Below are positions 55,008 through 63,482 of a stretch of DNA of 64,000 bases, piece by piece; position 1 is the stretch's first letter, and each line of letters starts with the position of its first letter. The position numbers were made by a program, and so were the translations under genes. This stretch comes from Candidatus Hydrogenedentota bacterium (GTDB lineage Bacteria > Hydrogenedentota > Hydrogenedentia > Hydrogenedentales > CAITNO01). The stretch lies in NCBI GenBank assembly GCA_903893795.1, contig CAITNO010000066.1, forward strand, positions 35,907-99,906, written 5' to 3'. Below the pieces are notes generated by a model. The model ran no database searches. It saw nothing but the letters and a program-made list of their open reading frames with translations, and was not told where the DNA came from.

Positions 55008-58000
55008 GTGCCAGCACTTGCTTTGATACTTGCCGCGGCTTCGTTGATTCCCGCCTATGGCGAGACTCCCTTTGCCGTATTCTCCCCCGGTTCTGTTGTG
55101 CGTGACGCCGTCGTGGACGCGACAAACCAGCGGGTGGTGGAGGCCGTCTATGACGCCAATGCCATTTGGACCGTCAATGCAAAGACCGGGGAACGGATAG
55201 CCGAAATTCCCGCCGGTCAGGGGCCGGCGAGTCTGGCTGTGTCATCCTGTGGTGACAACCTTGCCTGCGTCAACAGTGTTGACGGAACCATAACCTTATT
55301 GACAGTTCCCGGCCTTGCGCCGAAAGCGACGCTCGCCATGGGGGGCGGACCTTCCATGGTGGTCGCCACCGAAGACAACCGTTTCGTCATCGCAGACGCA
55401 TTTGATGACAGGATAGCCATACTCGACCCTGCCGGCCAGGGGAAAGTGGAGCCCTTTGCAATAAAGGCCGGGGTGCCCACCGCGTTGGCAGTGAACGGCA
55501 GCACCGTCGCATGGATCCCCCGCACAGAGGCAAACGTGCTGCTTATGGACCTGGGTCATGCGCCCGATGCCGTGGCGGCCCGGGTACCCTTTCCTGCGCA
55601 GCCGACCCTGTTGCAAAGTTTTGGCAAAGATCGCTTTGTGGTGGCCACCGCCGCCGGTCTGTACCTGCTCGATGCCCGGTCAAAATCAATTGGGGCCGGG
55701 AATAACATCGCAGTTGTGGATTTTGTTGCGGATGGTTCCAAGATTGTCGCAATTACCGAAACGGAATGTGTCGTGTTGGATGAATTCCTGAAGGAAACTG
55801 GGCGCAGCCCACTGCCACTTCCGGCCAAACGCGTCCGCTGCAATGACGGTATGATTGTCCTGCTCGCGCCACAGACCCGCCAGTCAGGGTCTTGGAGCAT
55901 TCACGCGGTGGAGACGGTTGCCGCGGCGCCTGCTCCGGCTCCGGAGACCGCTCCCAAGGTGAGTGTGGCCGAGGTCAGGCCGGTCGAAGGGAGTCACGCA
56001 CCGGAAGCTTCAGTCACGCCTGCACCGACTGTTGCAGCCGCGCCCCCTGCGCCGGAGGCGATGATGCCGGTTCCTGGGGCGGCCGTGCCCGAAGCTGTGG
56101 TGCAGGCGCCGTCTGCACCCGCGGAAACTGCACCTGCATCTGCACCCGCAGTCGCCCCCGCGCCGAACAGCGCAGCATCCTCCGAGGCTCCCGCGCCGTC
56201 CAAGAGGGCAAATGCCGATTCGTCGAAACTGTCCACCTACCACCAATATCCCGTCCGGGGTTCCCTGCGTGCCGCTCCGAGCATGCGCGCTTCCGCCAAT
56301 CCGCTGGAAAGGCCGGGCAAACTGGGCCTCCGCGACTCGCTTACGCGCCCGGTCGAATTTGGCGAACCCAGTCTGGGATTCTCCCCGCCGGACTGGACGG
56401 AACCGTTGCGCGATATTGAGGCGGACAGCATGAAGACGGACCTGACAACAGGACGCACCGTGCTCAACAACAACGTGCGGCTGCACTTGGGAAAGATGTC
56501 TTTCAGTTCCGAGAGTTTTGCCTACTCGAATGAGTCTGCAAGCTATGAAGCCTCCGGAAATGTGCTCGTTGAACAGGCGGATTCCAAACTGACAGCAGGC
56601 ACGCTCAGCTACAACGCTCCAGAGGTCAAAGTTGCCGAGGAGAGTTTTATCCTGGAGCCCCATGATCCCCAGTCGCTTGCGAAACGGCGCCTTAGCATGG
56701 GTCGCATGATTGGCGACTACGTGCACGTGATTGAGCCGACCCGTGAGTTGCGAGCGGATCATTTGGATTACAATTTCGCCACAGAAAAGGGTGACCTCAC
56801 AAATGCCAGGGGCAACGCAGCCCTTTTCTTTTACAAGGCAGGCAAACTCCAAATCCTCGGTCCCAAAGACACCATAGCCCAGGATGCGTGGATCACCACC
56901 TGCCCCAATGAGGATCCACACTACCGCATTCTGATGGACGAGGTTGTTACATCCGACGGCGAGATTGTTTCGGCCAAGGGTGCCCGTCTTCAACTGGGTC
57001 ACACGAAACTGCCGTTCACCATACCCTTCGCTGCGGGCGAGGAGGGGGAGAGTACCTCGACGCTGGACTTCACAACAGGGGGATTCGCCAGGACCGGTAC
57101 CTTCATAAATGTCGCCCAAATGTACAAACTCTCGCCGGAATTGTCCCTGGGACCGCGCCTTATGCCAACGGAGAAGCAGGGGGTGGGCATCGGCGGAGAC
57201 ATGAGCTACGACTATACAAAAACGCCCTCTTCCCCGCTCTTTATGACCAAGGGCGAGTTGCACACGCTTATGACGACCAATGAACGCGGCTATCTTGAAT
57301 GGTATCACCGCTACGAATGCACACCTGAACTCGTGGTCAGGGCCCAGGTCGAGGAGTGGTCTGATCAGTATTTCTTCAAGGATTTCTTCTGGGACCAGTA
57401 CAAGAACAGAACTTCGCCGCACAATTTTGTCAATCTGAATTATCGGCAGGACGGCTATATTGTGTCCGGGACGGTTAATGTGGACGACTATTATTGGAAA
57501 ACACCCCCTGATTCAGATTTCCCCAAGAGTGACACGGAAGAGCAGCGGGAGGCGCTGACCCAAAAGCGCGGTTTGGGCACGGAGAAACTGCCTGAAGCGT
57601 CTTTCCATCTTCTTGAACGCCCGCTCGTTGACCATTTATATGCCTCCTTTGACACTGTGAACGGCTATTACGACCGTCACTATGGAAAAGACATCCGAGA
57701 CCTTTACGGAACGCGCAGCGTGAACACCGCCCGCCTGACCTATGACTGGGACCCCCTGCCCTACCTGGGGGTCACGCCCTACTACGAGGTCCAGGGCGCG
57801 TTTTACCAGAATGAACTGGGCACGGGAAACACGACCGGCGCCTTCTCGAATGTGGCCGGTGTGACGCTGCAAACCCGTCTTCACAAGGAATATCCGGGGA
57901 TGTTTAACTTCTCCGGGTTTAAGCATGTCGTTGTCCCCTCAGTGACGCTGTCCTATCGTCCCTCGTCCACGCTGGACCCGCAGCTTACTCCCCACTTTGA

Positions 58001-58682
58001 CGCGCTCGACGGTGCCGAAGGGAGAACAAGGCTGGAGTCCAAAATCTCAAACATCGTTTACGGCCGCGACGCGGAGACCAAACAGGTATGGCAGGTCTGC
58101 GCGCTTAACCTTTACCAGGGCAATGACTTTTGGAACGAGGTGCGCAAGACCAGTGACTATGAAGTGGAACTCGACCTGCGGCCCCGGCCCTGGTGGGGAT
58201 TCCAGATGGTGGGGGAGAGCCACAACGTGGAACATCCCACGCTGAAACTCTCCCATTCCAGTGACCCCATTGGGAATTTGGGCGATGACTTCTTTGGTGA
58301 ACGTTCCTATGCTGCAAGTTATCGGGACCAGACAGGTTCGGCGGACTATAACCGCATACTGACCCAGTTCTATTACGATGACACCATGCGCGGCGGTATC
58401 TTTAACACGCGCGTGGGCTTTGCCTACTCCGACACGGCCTCACAGATTACCAACGAGGCCATTCTCTACGGCGTGGGAGTGCGTCTTGGGGATGCCTGGT
58501 CGGTTAGTGCGGAACACATCGTGGATGTTCACGACGGAATTATGCTGCGCCAAACCTACGAGATTAGCCGTATTTTCCACTGCATAGAAGTGGGACTGCG
58601 TCTGCGCGAACGTCAAAGCGGCTATGACATCGGCGTGAAGGTCAATCTTGCCGCTTTCTCCGGGCCGCCGCTGAAGTTCTAG
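55008..58682 (+). CDS. lptD: Beta-propeller - LptD (OstA) fusion, LPS assembly porin
   Basis: A 1224-residue outer-membrane protein. A signal peptide (about 1-20) is followed by a predicted seven-bladed-type beta-propeller (about 25-300; repeats such as ANAIWTVNAKTGERIAEIPA and DNLACVNSVDGTITLLTVPG), a Pro/Ala-rich linker (about 300-400), an OstA/LptA-like beta-jellyroll (about 465-600; IEADSMKTDLTTGRTVLNNN, VLVEQADSKLTAGTLSYNAP) and the LptD barrel to the C-terminal Phe. The block DAWITTCPNEDPHYRILMDE corresponds to the TTC-P-x-D region of LptD. GTG at 55008 has AGGGG 10 bases before it and starts the signal peptide; earlier in-frame ATGs give Arg/Pro-rich sequence overlapping the previous gene. 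The propeller is the unusual part. Confidence 0.85.
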   Translation: MPALALILAAASLIPAYGETPFAVFSPGSVVRDAVVDATNQRVVEAVYDANAIWTVNAKTGERIAEIPAGQGPASLAVSSCGDNLACVNSVDGTITLLTVPGLAPKATLAMGGGPSMVVATEDNRFVIADAFDDRIAILDPAGQGKVEPFAIKAGVPTALAVNGSTVAWIPRTEANVLLMDLGHAPDAVAARVPFPAQPTLLQSFGKDRFVVATAAGLYLLDARSKSIGAGNNIAVVDFVADGSKIVAITETECVVLDEFLKETGRSPLPLPAKRVRCNDGMIVLLAPQTRQSGSWSIHAVETVAAAPAPAPETAPKVSVAEVRPVEGSHAPEASVTPAPTVAAAPPAPEAMMPVPGAAVPEAVVQAPSAPAETAPASAPAVAPAPNSAASSEAPAPSKRANADSSKLSTYHQYPVRGSLRAAPSMRASANPLERPGKLGLRDSLTRPVEFGEPSLGFSPPDWTEPLRDIEADSMKTDLTTGRTVLNNNVRLHLGKMSFSSESFAYSNESASYEASGNVLVEQADSKLTAGTLSYNAPEVKVAEESFILEPHDPQSLAKRRLSMGRMIGDYVHVIEPTRELRADHLDYNFATEKGDLTNARGNAALFFYKAGKLQILGPKDTIAQDAWITTCPNEDPHYRILMDEVVTSDGEIVSAKGARLQLGHTKLPFTIPFAAGEEGESTSTLDFTTGGFARTGTFINVAQMYKLSPELSLGPRLMPTEKQGVGIGGDMSYDYTKTPSSPLFMTKGELHTLMTTNERGYLEWYHRYECTPELVVRAQVEEWSDQYFFKDFFWDQYKNRTSPHNFVNLNYRQDGYIVSGTVNVDDYYWKTPPDSDFPKSDTEEQREALTQKRGLGTEKLPEASFHLLERPLVDHLYASFDTVNGYYDRHYGKDIRDLYGTRSVNTARLTYDWDPLPYLGVTPYYEVQGAFYQNELGTGNTTGAFSNVAGVTLQTRLHKEYPGMFNFSGFKHVVVPSVTLSYRPSSTLDPQLTPHFDALDGAEGRTRLESKISNIVYGRDAETKQVWQVCALNLYQGNDFWNEVRKTSDYEVELDLRPRPWWGFQMVGESHNVEHPTLKLSHSSDPIGNLGDDFFGERSYAASYRDQTGSADYNRILTQFYYDDTMRGGIFNTRVGFAYSDTASQITNEAILYGVGVRLGDAWSVSAEHIVDVHDGIMLRQTYEISRIFHCIEVGLRLRERQSGYDIGVKVNLAAFSGPPLKF

Positions 58683-60325
58683 GCCTGGCGCTTCAGCCCG
58701 ACCACCTCATAGGCGTCGACAGCCTGCTCCTTGCCTTTGACCATGAGGGCGCCCATGGGAATCGCGTCCACGCGGTCTTTGACCGCCTCCCAGACGTCCC
58801 GCCCTATAATCGTCTTCCCTGGGGCGGCGATGTCGCAAAGGCGCTTGGCCGTGTTGACCCTGTCGCCCACCACGGTGAAATCCATCCGCTTGGGCGATCC
58901 GATGTATCCGGCGATAACCTCGCCGCAGTCAATCCCGGTGCCGATGTGGAATTGCGGCCGGTTCTCCGCCGCGCGGAGAACATTCAGTTCCGTGTTGACC
59001 TGCTGCATCTCCAGCGCGGTGCACACCGCGCGGAACGGCTCGTCGCCCACGGCGATGGGCGCGCCGAAAATGGCCATGATCTCGTCGCCGATATACTTGT
59101 CGAGCGTTCCCTCGTACTTGAACACGATCTCCGTCATGGCGCTGAAATGCTCGTTGAGCAGGCCGACCAGGTTTTGGGGGGCGAGCTGTTCGGCAAGCTG
59201 GGACGAACCGCGGATGTCGCAGAACATGCTGGTCACGCGGGCCTTCTGGCCGCCGAGCACCAGCGTCTGCGATTCGTTAATCACCTTGTCCACAAGCGCA
59301 TTGGGCAGGAAGCGGGCAAGATTCTGCCTGCGCTTTTCAGACTCCACAATCTGCACCGCCAGCCGCGCGTTTTCTATGGCCATGGCCGACTGGGAGGCCA
59401 GGGAGGAAAAGAGTTCCAGGTCCTCCTCGGTGAAGCGCACGCCGGGCTTGCGCGTGTCCACATAGACCGAGCCCAAAATGCGGTTTTCCACCTTCAGCGG
59501 GACGCACATCGCGCTCACAATGCGGCTGCGGATGACGCTCTCCCGGTTTCCAAAGTCCCGGTCCGAACGGTCGGCCATCAGCACGGCCTCGCCGTCGATG
59601 GCGGCCTGGCCGGCGATGCCCATGCTCGGCGAAGCCGCCTCCAGTTCCCGGCCCATCTCACGCGCCACCTTCACCCGTAGCGTGTTGCTGCGCTCATCGC
59701 TCAGCAGTACAAAGCCCCGATCCGCCTCAATCACCTCGATGATCGTGTCCAGCATGTCCGACAGGCGCTTGTTCAGGTCAAAATTCGACGTCATCACCTG
59801 GTTGGCGCGGTGCAGTGCCGCCAGCCTGCGGTAGGCGCGGCCGAAACGCTCCACTTCCTCCCCCGTGGGAGGCGGTGTGGCCGGACGGGGGGAGAGGATG
59901 CCCGAACTGCGCTTCCCGATGAGCGTCATGGTGGAGTCCACCTGGTCCATCTCGGCGCGGATAGTGTTGATGCTCTTGAGCAACTGGCTGTCTTCAGTGG
60001 CCGGCATCCGGGTGCCAAAGCCGGGCGCGTGCATCGTGTCGTCGCGGAAAATCAGGCGGCACTTGCTCCCAAACCAGATCTCGTCCATGTGCTTCAGCAC
60101 CCGCTCCGACACCCGCTGACGGTTGACGTAGGTGCCGTTGAGGCTCTTCAGGTCGTGCACAATCGTCACGTTGTCGCGCCGAGAAAGGCGCGCATGCTGC
60201 CGTGACACCTCCTCGGCAACAAGAACGACATCATTCTCATCGGCCCGGCCAAAGGTGATTTCCCCTGCGGAAAGAGGGACCGTCATGGGGGACAGTCCGG
60301 GCTGTTCTATAATGACTTGCGCCAT
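58679..60325 (-). CDS. FHA - GAF - adenylate/guanylate cyclase
   Basis: Cytoplasmic signalling enzyme of 548 residues. The N-terminal FHA domain (about 20-95: ITFGRADENDVVLV, VSRQHARLSR, LKSLNGTYVNRQRV) binds phospho-threonine. A helical linker leads to a GAF domain (about 165-325: EADRGFVLLSDERSNTLRVK, FGNRESVIRSRIVSAMCVPL). The class III cyclase domain (about 355-545) has the metal-binding FCDIRGSS and KYIGDEIMAIFGAP and the late block DFTVVGDRVNTAKRL. Its product could be the ligand of the cNMP-binding protein at 25.2-26.5 kb. The 3' end overlaps the LptD gene end by 4 bases (convergent). Confidence 0.92.
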   Translation of the reverse strand: MAQVIIEQPGLSPMTVPLSAGEITFGRADENDVVLVAEEVSRQHARLSRRDNVTIVHDLKSLNGTYVNRQRVSERVLKHMDEIWFGSKCRLIFRDDTMHAPGFGTRMPATEDSQLLKSINTIRAEMDQVDSTMTLIGKRSSGILSPRPATPPPTGEEVERFGRAYRRLAALHRANQVMTSNFDLNKRLSDMLDTIIEVIEADRGFVLLSDERSNTLRVKVAREMGRELEAASPSMGIAGQAAIDGEAVLMADRSDRDFGNRESVIRSRIVSAMCVPLKVENRILGSVYVDTRKPGVRFTEEDLELFSSLASQSAMAIENARLAVQIVESEKRRQNLARFLPNALVDKVINESQTLVLGGQKARVTSMFCDIRGSSQLAEQLAPQNLVGLLNEHFSAMTEIVFKYEGTLDKYIGDEIMAIFGAPIAVGDEPFRAVCTALEMQQVNTELNVLRAAENRPQFHIGTGIDCGEVIAGYIGSPKRMDFTVVGDRVNTAKRLCDIAAPGKTIIGRDVWEAVKDRVDAIPMGALMVKGKEQAVDAYEVVGLKRQA

Positions 60326-61310
60326 GCGGGTAGCTCCTTGTCCAAATGATAGCAGTGAAAGCAGGTCCGTTCAATTGCACCGACCGCAAATGCACCGACC
60401 GCTTACGGAAGAAAGATGCGCATGCCACCTCCCGCCTCCTTGCAAGACATGCGCACAATCCATCCCATTCCCTCGAATTGAGCCCCGAGAGGGTGGCACA
60501 ACGTGCTAAGCCTGGTGTCAGTGCCATTCGGAAGCGTCCTCCGTTTCTCGCCATCTCCCACCCGCCCAGCTTCTGAACACTCGCGCGTACGGAATCTTAA
60601 CACTACAGGATGCGTTGGCCGCATGGGGGGCTGTCAAGAGTTGTTTTCTATATGCAAAACCCCTATCCTATAAGTGGTTTCCGTCTGGCGGTGAGCGCAT
60701 GCGAATAATGGCATACTGCCTGCCATGGAAACGCTGTTCATGGCAATAAGAGGGTAAAGGTGAATCCTCTGTGAAGGTGAAACTCTCCGAAAGGGATCGC
60801 CTCAAACGCTTGGCGCAGAGGGACAGGACAAGGTCATGGAGAAGGGAATGAGATTGGCACGTTGGAATTCAGCGACAGCCCCCTCGAATCCGGAGCAAAC
60901 TTTCGGTAGATGGAGAGAAGGAAGGGAATTGAGTGGTCTGTCCCTGAATTTCCCACAGCACTGAGGACCCCGCGAATCCGACCGGTCCGCCAAAGGTCTT
61001 TCGCACTATGAGGCCGGCCGACGCCGAAGGTGTGTTCGCCAACGCAAGATCTCAGATTCAAAATGAGTGGCTTGCAAATTATAATAGGGACTTCGACAAA
61101 TGTCAGAGCGAGAAGACGGCTTACGCCCTCCAAGGAACGCTTACGCGGTCGGTCTTTCAGTCAAGCATAACCTGCCCCCCGTCAGGTGTAGTTTGTCCGT
61201 CACCAAGAGACGCAAATGGACAACTCTTACCGCCCCTTTCCCCCAGGACGGGAACTCTAAGCGACTGCCCGCTGAGTAGCCTCGGCTGCACACCCTAAGG
61301 AAACACAATC
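60326..61310. other. Gene-poor accessory stretch
   Basis: No convincing gene in about 1 kb. It holds a 12-base direct repeat (60376-60387 and 60391-60402, three bases apart) and a 14-base sequence at 60518-60531 that matches, in reverse complement, one arm of the palindrome at 62178-62191. A frame at 61008-61298 lacks any protein-like features and is not called. Confidence 0.45.
60376..60402 (+). repeat. 12-base direct repeat
   Basis: TGCACCGACCGC occurs twice, separated by AAA, just upstream (in the minus-strand sense) of the FHA-GAF-cyclase gene. It could be a binding site for a regulator of that gene. Confidence 0.5.
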
Positions 61311-62144
61311 ATGTTCCATCTATTGCTTCTGGTTGGCTTGCTGGCTCAGGCGGATCCGCCGACGTTCCTCGACGTAAAGGACTGGGAATATGTCCGAGAT
61401 CGTGGTTTTGTAGTCACCGCCTGCTGTTCCTTGTCAGACACTGAAATGATCCGGGGTATCCGAGAGTCCTTTGCGCAGGAAGATAGCAAGCTGCTCACAG
61501 TCCTCTTAATGGGGCTATTGTGGGATGGGCCCTGCAACCGTCATGCAGATTTGCTCATCGACCTGTTTCAAAATCATCCGGATTCCGAATTCAAGAGAGC
61601 CGTTGCCTTGGACGTGGGTTGTTGCTTGACCAAGACCGGGCGAATCGCACGAAGCAGGTATGGTTGCCAGTTTTATGATGTCGCATTGAGAGCTTGGGCT
61701 ACGAACGCCGCTGTTTCCATGACGGGAACCTATTCATGCCTCACATTGGAGAACATGTCGCGACATAGTGGATTTTCCGCATGGCCTTATGCTGTCCAAA
61801 AGCTCTTGTTTGCGGAGCCCATTGAGAATTCAGTGTACGCGGCTTCGTCGTGTTTCAAGATTCTCGACCGAGAAGCTGAGGCAATTACTCCGGAAACTGC
61901 GTATTATGTGTTCCGGCGCTACAAGGAAATCGACATATTTCAGAATTATAGGCGGGCCTATGAAATTAAAGCGCAACCACTGCTCTCCCTTTCCTCGATA
62001 CCAGAGAGCGCTTCTTTGGATCTGGTTAGGAAGAGGGTCAATACTGCCATTGCGGAGAATGGGCGCGTTCTACATGAGAAATATGGCACAGTCGATCCAA
62101 AACCATACGCCCCGCCAACTGTGGAGACACATGAGCCATTGTAG
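61311..62144 (+). CDS. Secreted protein of unknown function
   Basis: A 277-residue protein with a short signal peptide (FHLLLLVGLLAQA). The mature part has helical repeat-like segments with Ala/Leu/Asp patterns (FKRAVALDVGCCLTKTGRI, VYAASSCFKILDREAEA), possibly HEAT-like, and seven Cys residues. I do not recognise a family. TAAGG about 10 bases before the ATG is the only ribosome binding site candidate. It stands alone between the gene-poor region and the IS4 remnant, and its base composition is less GC-rich than the flanks, which suggests acquired DNA. Confidence 0.6.
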   Translation: MFHLLLLVGLLAQADPPTFLDVKDWEYVRDRGFVVTACCSLSDTEMIRGIRESFAQEDSKLLTVLLMGLLWDGPCNRHADLLIDLFQNHPDSEFKRAVALDVGCCLTKTGRIARSRYGCQFYDVALRAWATNAAVSMTGTYSCLTLENMSRHSGFSAWPYAVQKLLFAEPIENSVYAASSCFKILDREAEAITPETAYYVFRRYKEIDIFQNYRRAYEIKAQPLLSLSSIPESASLDLVRKRVNTAIAENGRVLHEKYGTVDPKPYAPPTVETHEPL

Positions 62145-62171
62145 TGGGGGTTAAGGGCCGTAAATGGGGAT

Positions 62172-62191
62172 TCAGTGCCGAATGGCACTGA
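62172..62191. repeat. Perfect palindrome between the hypothetical gene and the transposase
   Basis: TCAGTGCC (62172-62179) and GGCACTGA (62184-62191) form an 8-bp stem with a GAAT loop, directly after the transposase stop on its strand. It may be the insertion sequence end or a bidirectional terminator. The right arm with part of the loop recurs inverted at 60518-60531. Confidence 0.55.
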
Positions 62192-62192
62192 C

Positions 62193-62847
62193 TTAAGGGT
62201 TTTGCTCGATTAGCCTTTGTTTCATGACGCTCCTTGGCTTGTTGAGCCGGTCGTATTCCTTGGGCCTTCGTTTGATGGCGCGGGGTTCTATTCGGTCCGG
62301 CCTGTCTGGAATGACAGCACGGGCGATGTACTGGAGCATGTGCTGCACGAGCGCTTCGAGTGTTGTGCTGTGCGCGGAGCGCCGGACGAACGCGGATTCC
62401 CATTGCCGCACTGTGGACAGTGCCGTCTTGAAGCTCAACCGGAGGCATTGCACGTCGCGGTCGACGGCGGCGTCTGCCATGGCCGCGCGCAGCAGGTTGT
62501 AGGCGATGATGTGCATGAGTAGCTCCCTGTGCACCATTCCGGTGTTTTGCAGCGCAGGATGTCCATTCCCATCGTGGTTTTGATGTCGCGCAGGCACAGT
62601 TCGCACATCCAGCGCATGCGGTATAGCCGGGCGAAGTCTTCGGCGGTGAATTCCTTCTCGTCGCGCAGGGAGGTGACAATCACGATGGTGCTGGTGCGGA
62701 AACCGGGCACGCCCACGTGCACCGTGATTTCGCGGACGGTCATTCTGTCCGGCATGTCGCGCCACTGGTCGTGCTCCATCCATGCGGGACGCACTTTGCT
62801 CTTGTGCCACTGCACGATACGGTCGTTCTTTCCGATGCGCCGGACGT
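62193..62847 (-). pseudogene. IS4-family transposase, C-terminal half, frameshifted
   Basis: The DDE-family signature is seen in the frame covering about 62847 to 62540: LYRMRWMCELCLRDIK fits the Y-x2-R-x3-E-x6-K motif of IS4 transposases, followed by TTMGMDILRCKTPE. The protein then continues in the next frame as MVHRELLMHIIAYNLLRAAM and ends REPRAIKRRPK-like (IEPRAIKRRPKEYDRLNKPR). One A is missing at about 62536-62538 (GAATGG where GAAATGG is expected), which explains the shift. The N-terminal half is absent: similarity begins at RRIGKNDRIVQWHKSKVRPA, right at the repeat junction. It cannot make active transposase. Confidence 0.78.
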
Positions 62848-62909
62848 GAAACCGGGGACGTGAAACCGGGGACGCTTCCCAATTAGAAACCGGGGACGCT
62901 TCCCAATTA
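62848..62909 (+). repeat. Tandem repeat at the truncated end of the IS4 remnant
   Basis: A 24-base unit (starting GAAACCGGGGACGC) occurs twice in perfect tandem at 62862-62885 and 62886-62909; a partial copy of its first 13 bases precedes them at 62848-62860. The array begins exactly where transposase similarity stops. Confidence 0.85.
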
Positions 62910-63482
62910 AGTATGAATAATGTATATGGGAACCGTCAGGCCCCGTCCATACGCCCCGCCGACAGAAGACCGCGCCCGACGCTGACGGAATTCAGGCGGA
63001 AATGGCAACGCTTATGAAGGACGCTGTCGTAACGAAAACGCATTTGTTGCGCGCTTTCAGCGCTTGTCCTTCGCGGAATTTCCTTTTCCCGGGGCGTTGC
63101 CCTGGGCTGTCTTCTTGTGCGCCTTCGGCGCGTGGTTCGAATATGAGCATTCACCAGCCAACAGGCGATGCTTAGCCTATTCGTCAGCGGTCGAGGGAGG
63201 CGACCCCTCTTTGTGCTTGTATCGTCGGCATGGTGATGCCGGTTACTTCCCGCCACAACGTCGCGTCTTGTCAAGGGGGTGTTGCTGGGGTTTCGCGAGC
63301 ACTGGTACAGCCACCATTTCCAACACAGTAACCTTTTCGAATAAGTCGAGCCATTGATTGGAAATGGTGGCCGTCCCCCAGCGGCACACGCACTTTCTTG
63401 GCAGAATACGGGGGAGAACAGAAACCGGGCGCGCATGCCTTTCGGTGTGCGCGCCCGGATAAGGGTCAGTATGGGGGGCTAA
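62910..63482. other. Non-coding region between the IS4 remnant and ppdK
   Basis: No gene is supported; short frames here have no protein-like composition. It contains the 14-base inverted repeat listed at 63310-63371. Confidence 0.45.
63310..63371. repeat. 14-base perfect inverted repeat with 34-base loop
   Basis: GCCACCATTTCCAA (63310-63323) and its exact reverse complement (63358-63371) flank 34 bases. The stem is too far apart for a typical terminator and no T-run follows. It may be a small mobile element relic or a structured RNA. It is downstream of ppdK on that gene's strand. Confidence 0.7.

Larger units (their letters stand above)
62172..62909 (-). mobile_element. Remnant of an IS4-family insertion sequence
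   Basis: Comprises the palindromic end (62172-62191), a 5'-truncated and frameshifted transposase (62193-62847) and a short tandem repeat at the truncated side (62848-62909). The left part of the element, with the N-terminal half of the transposase, is missing. Confidence 0.65.

Noticed and set aside
56010..57422. Minus-strand open frame of 470 codons opposite the LptD fusion
   Set aside because: Shadow of the LptD coding frame; Arg/Gly/Cys-rich nonsense composition.
61008..61298. Open frame of 96 codons before the secreted hypothetical protein
   Set aside because: Composition is unlike a protein, no start signal is seen and no similarity is apparent.
63064..63357. Open frame of 97 codons between the IS4 remnant and ppdK
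   Set aside because: No ribosome binding site or protein-like features, and it runs into one arm of the 14-base inverted repeat (63310-63323).
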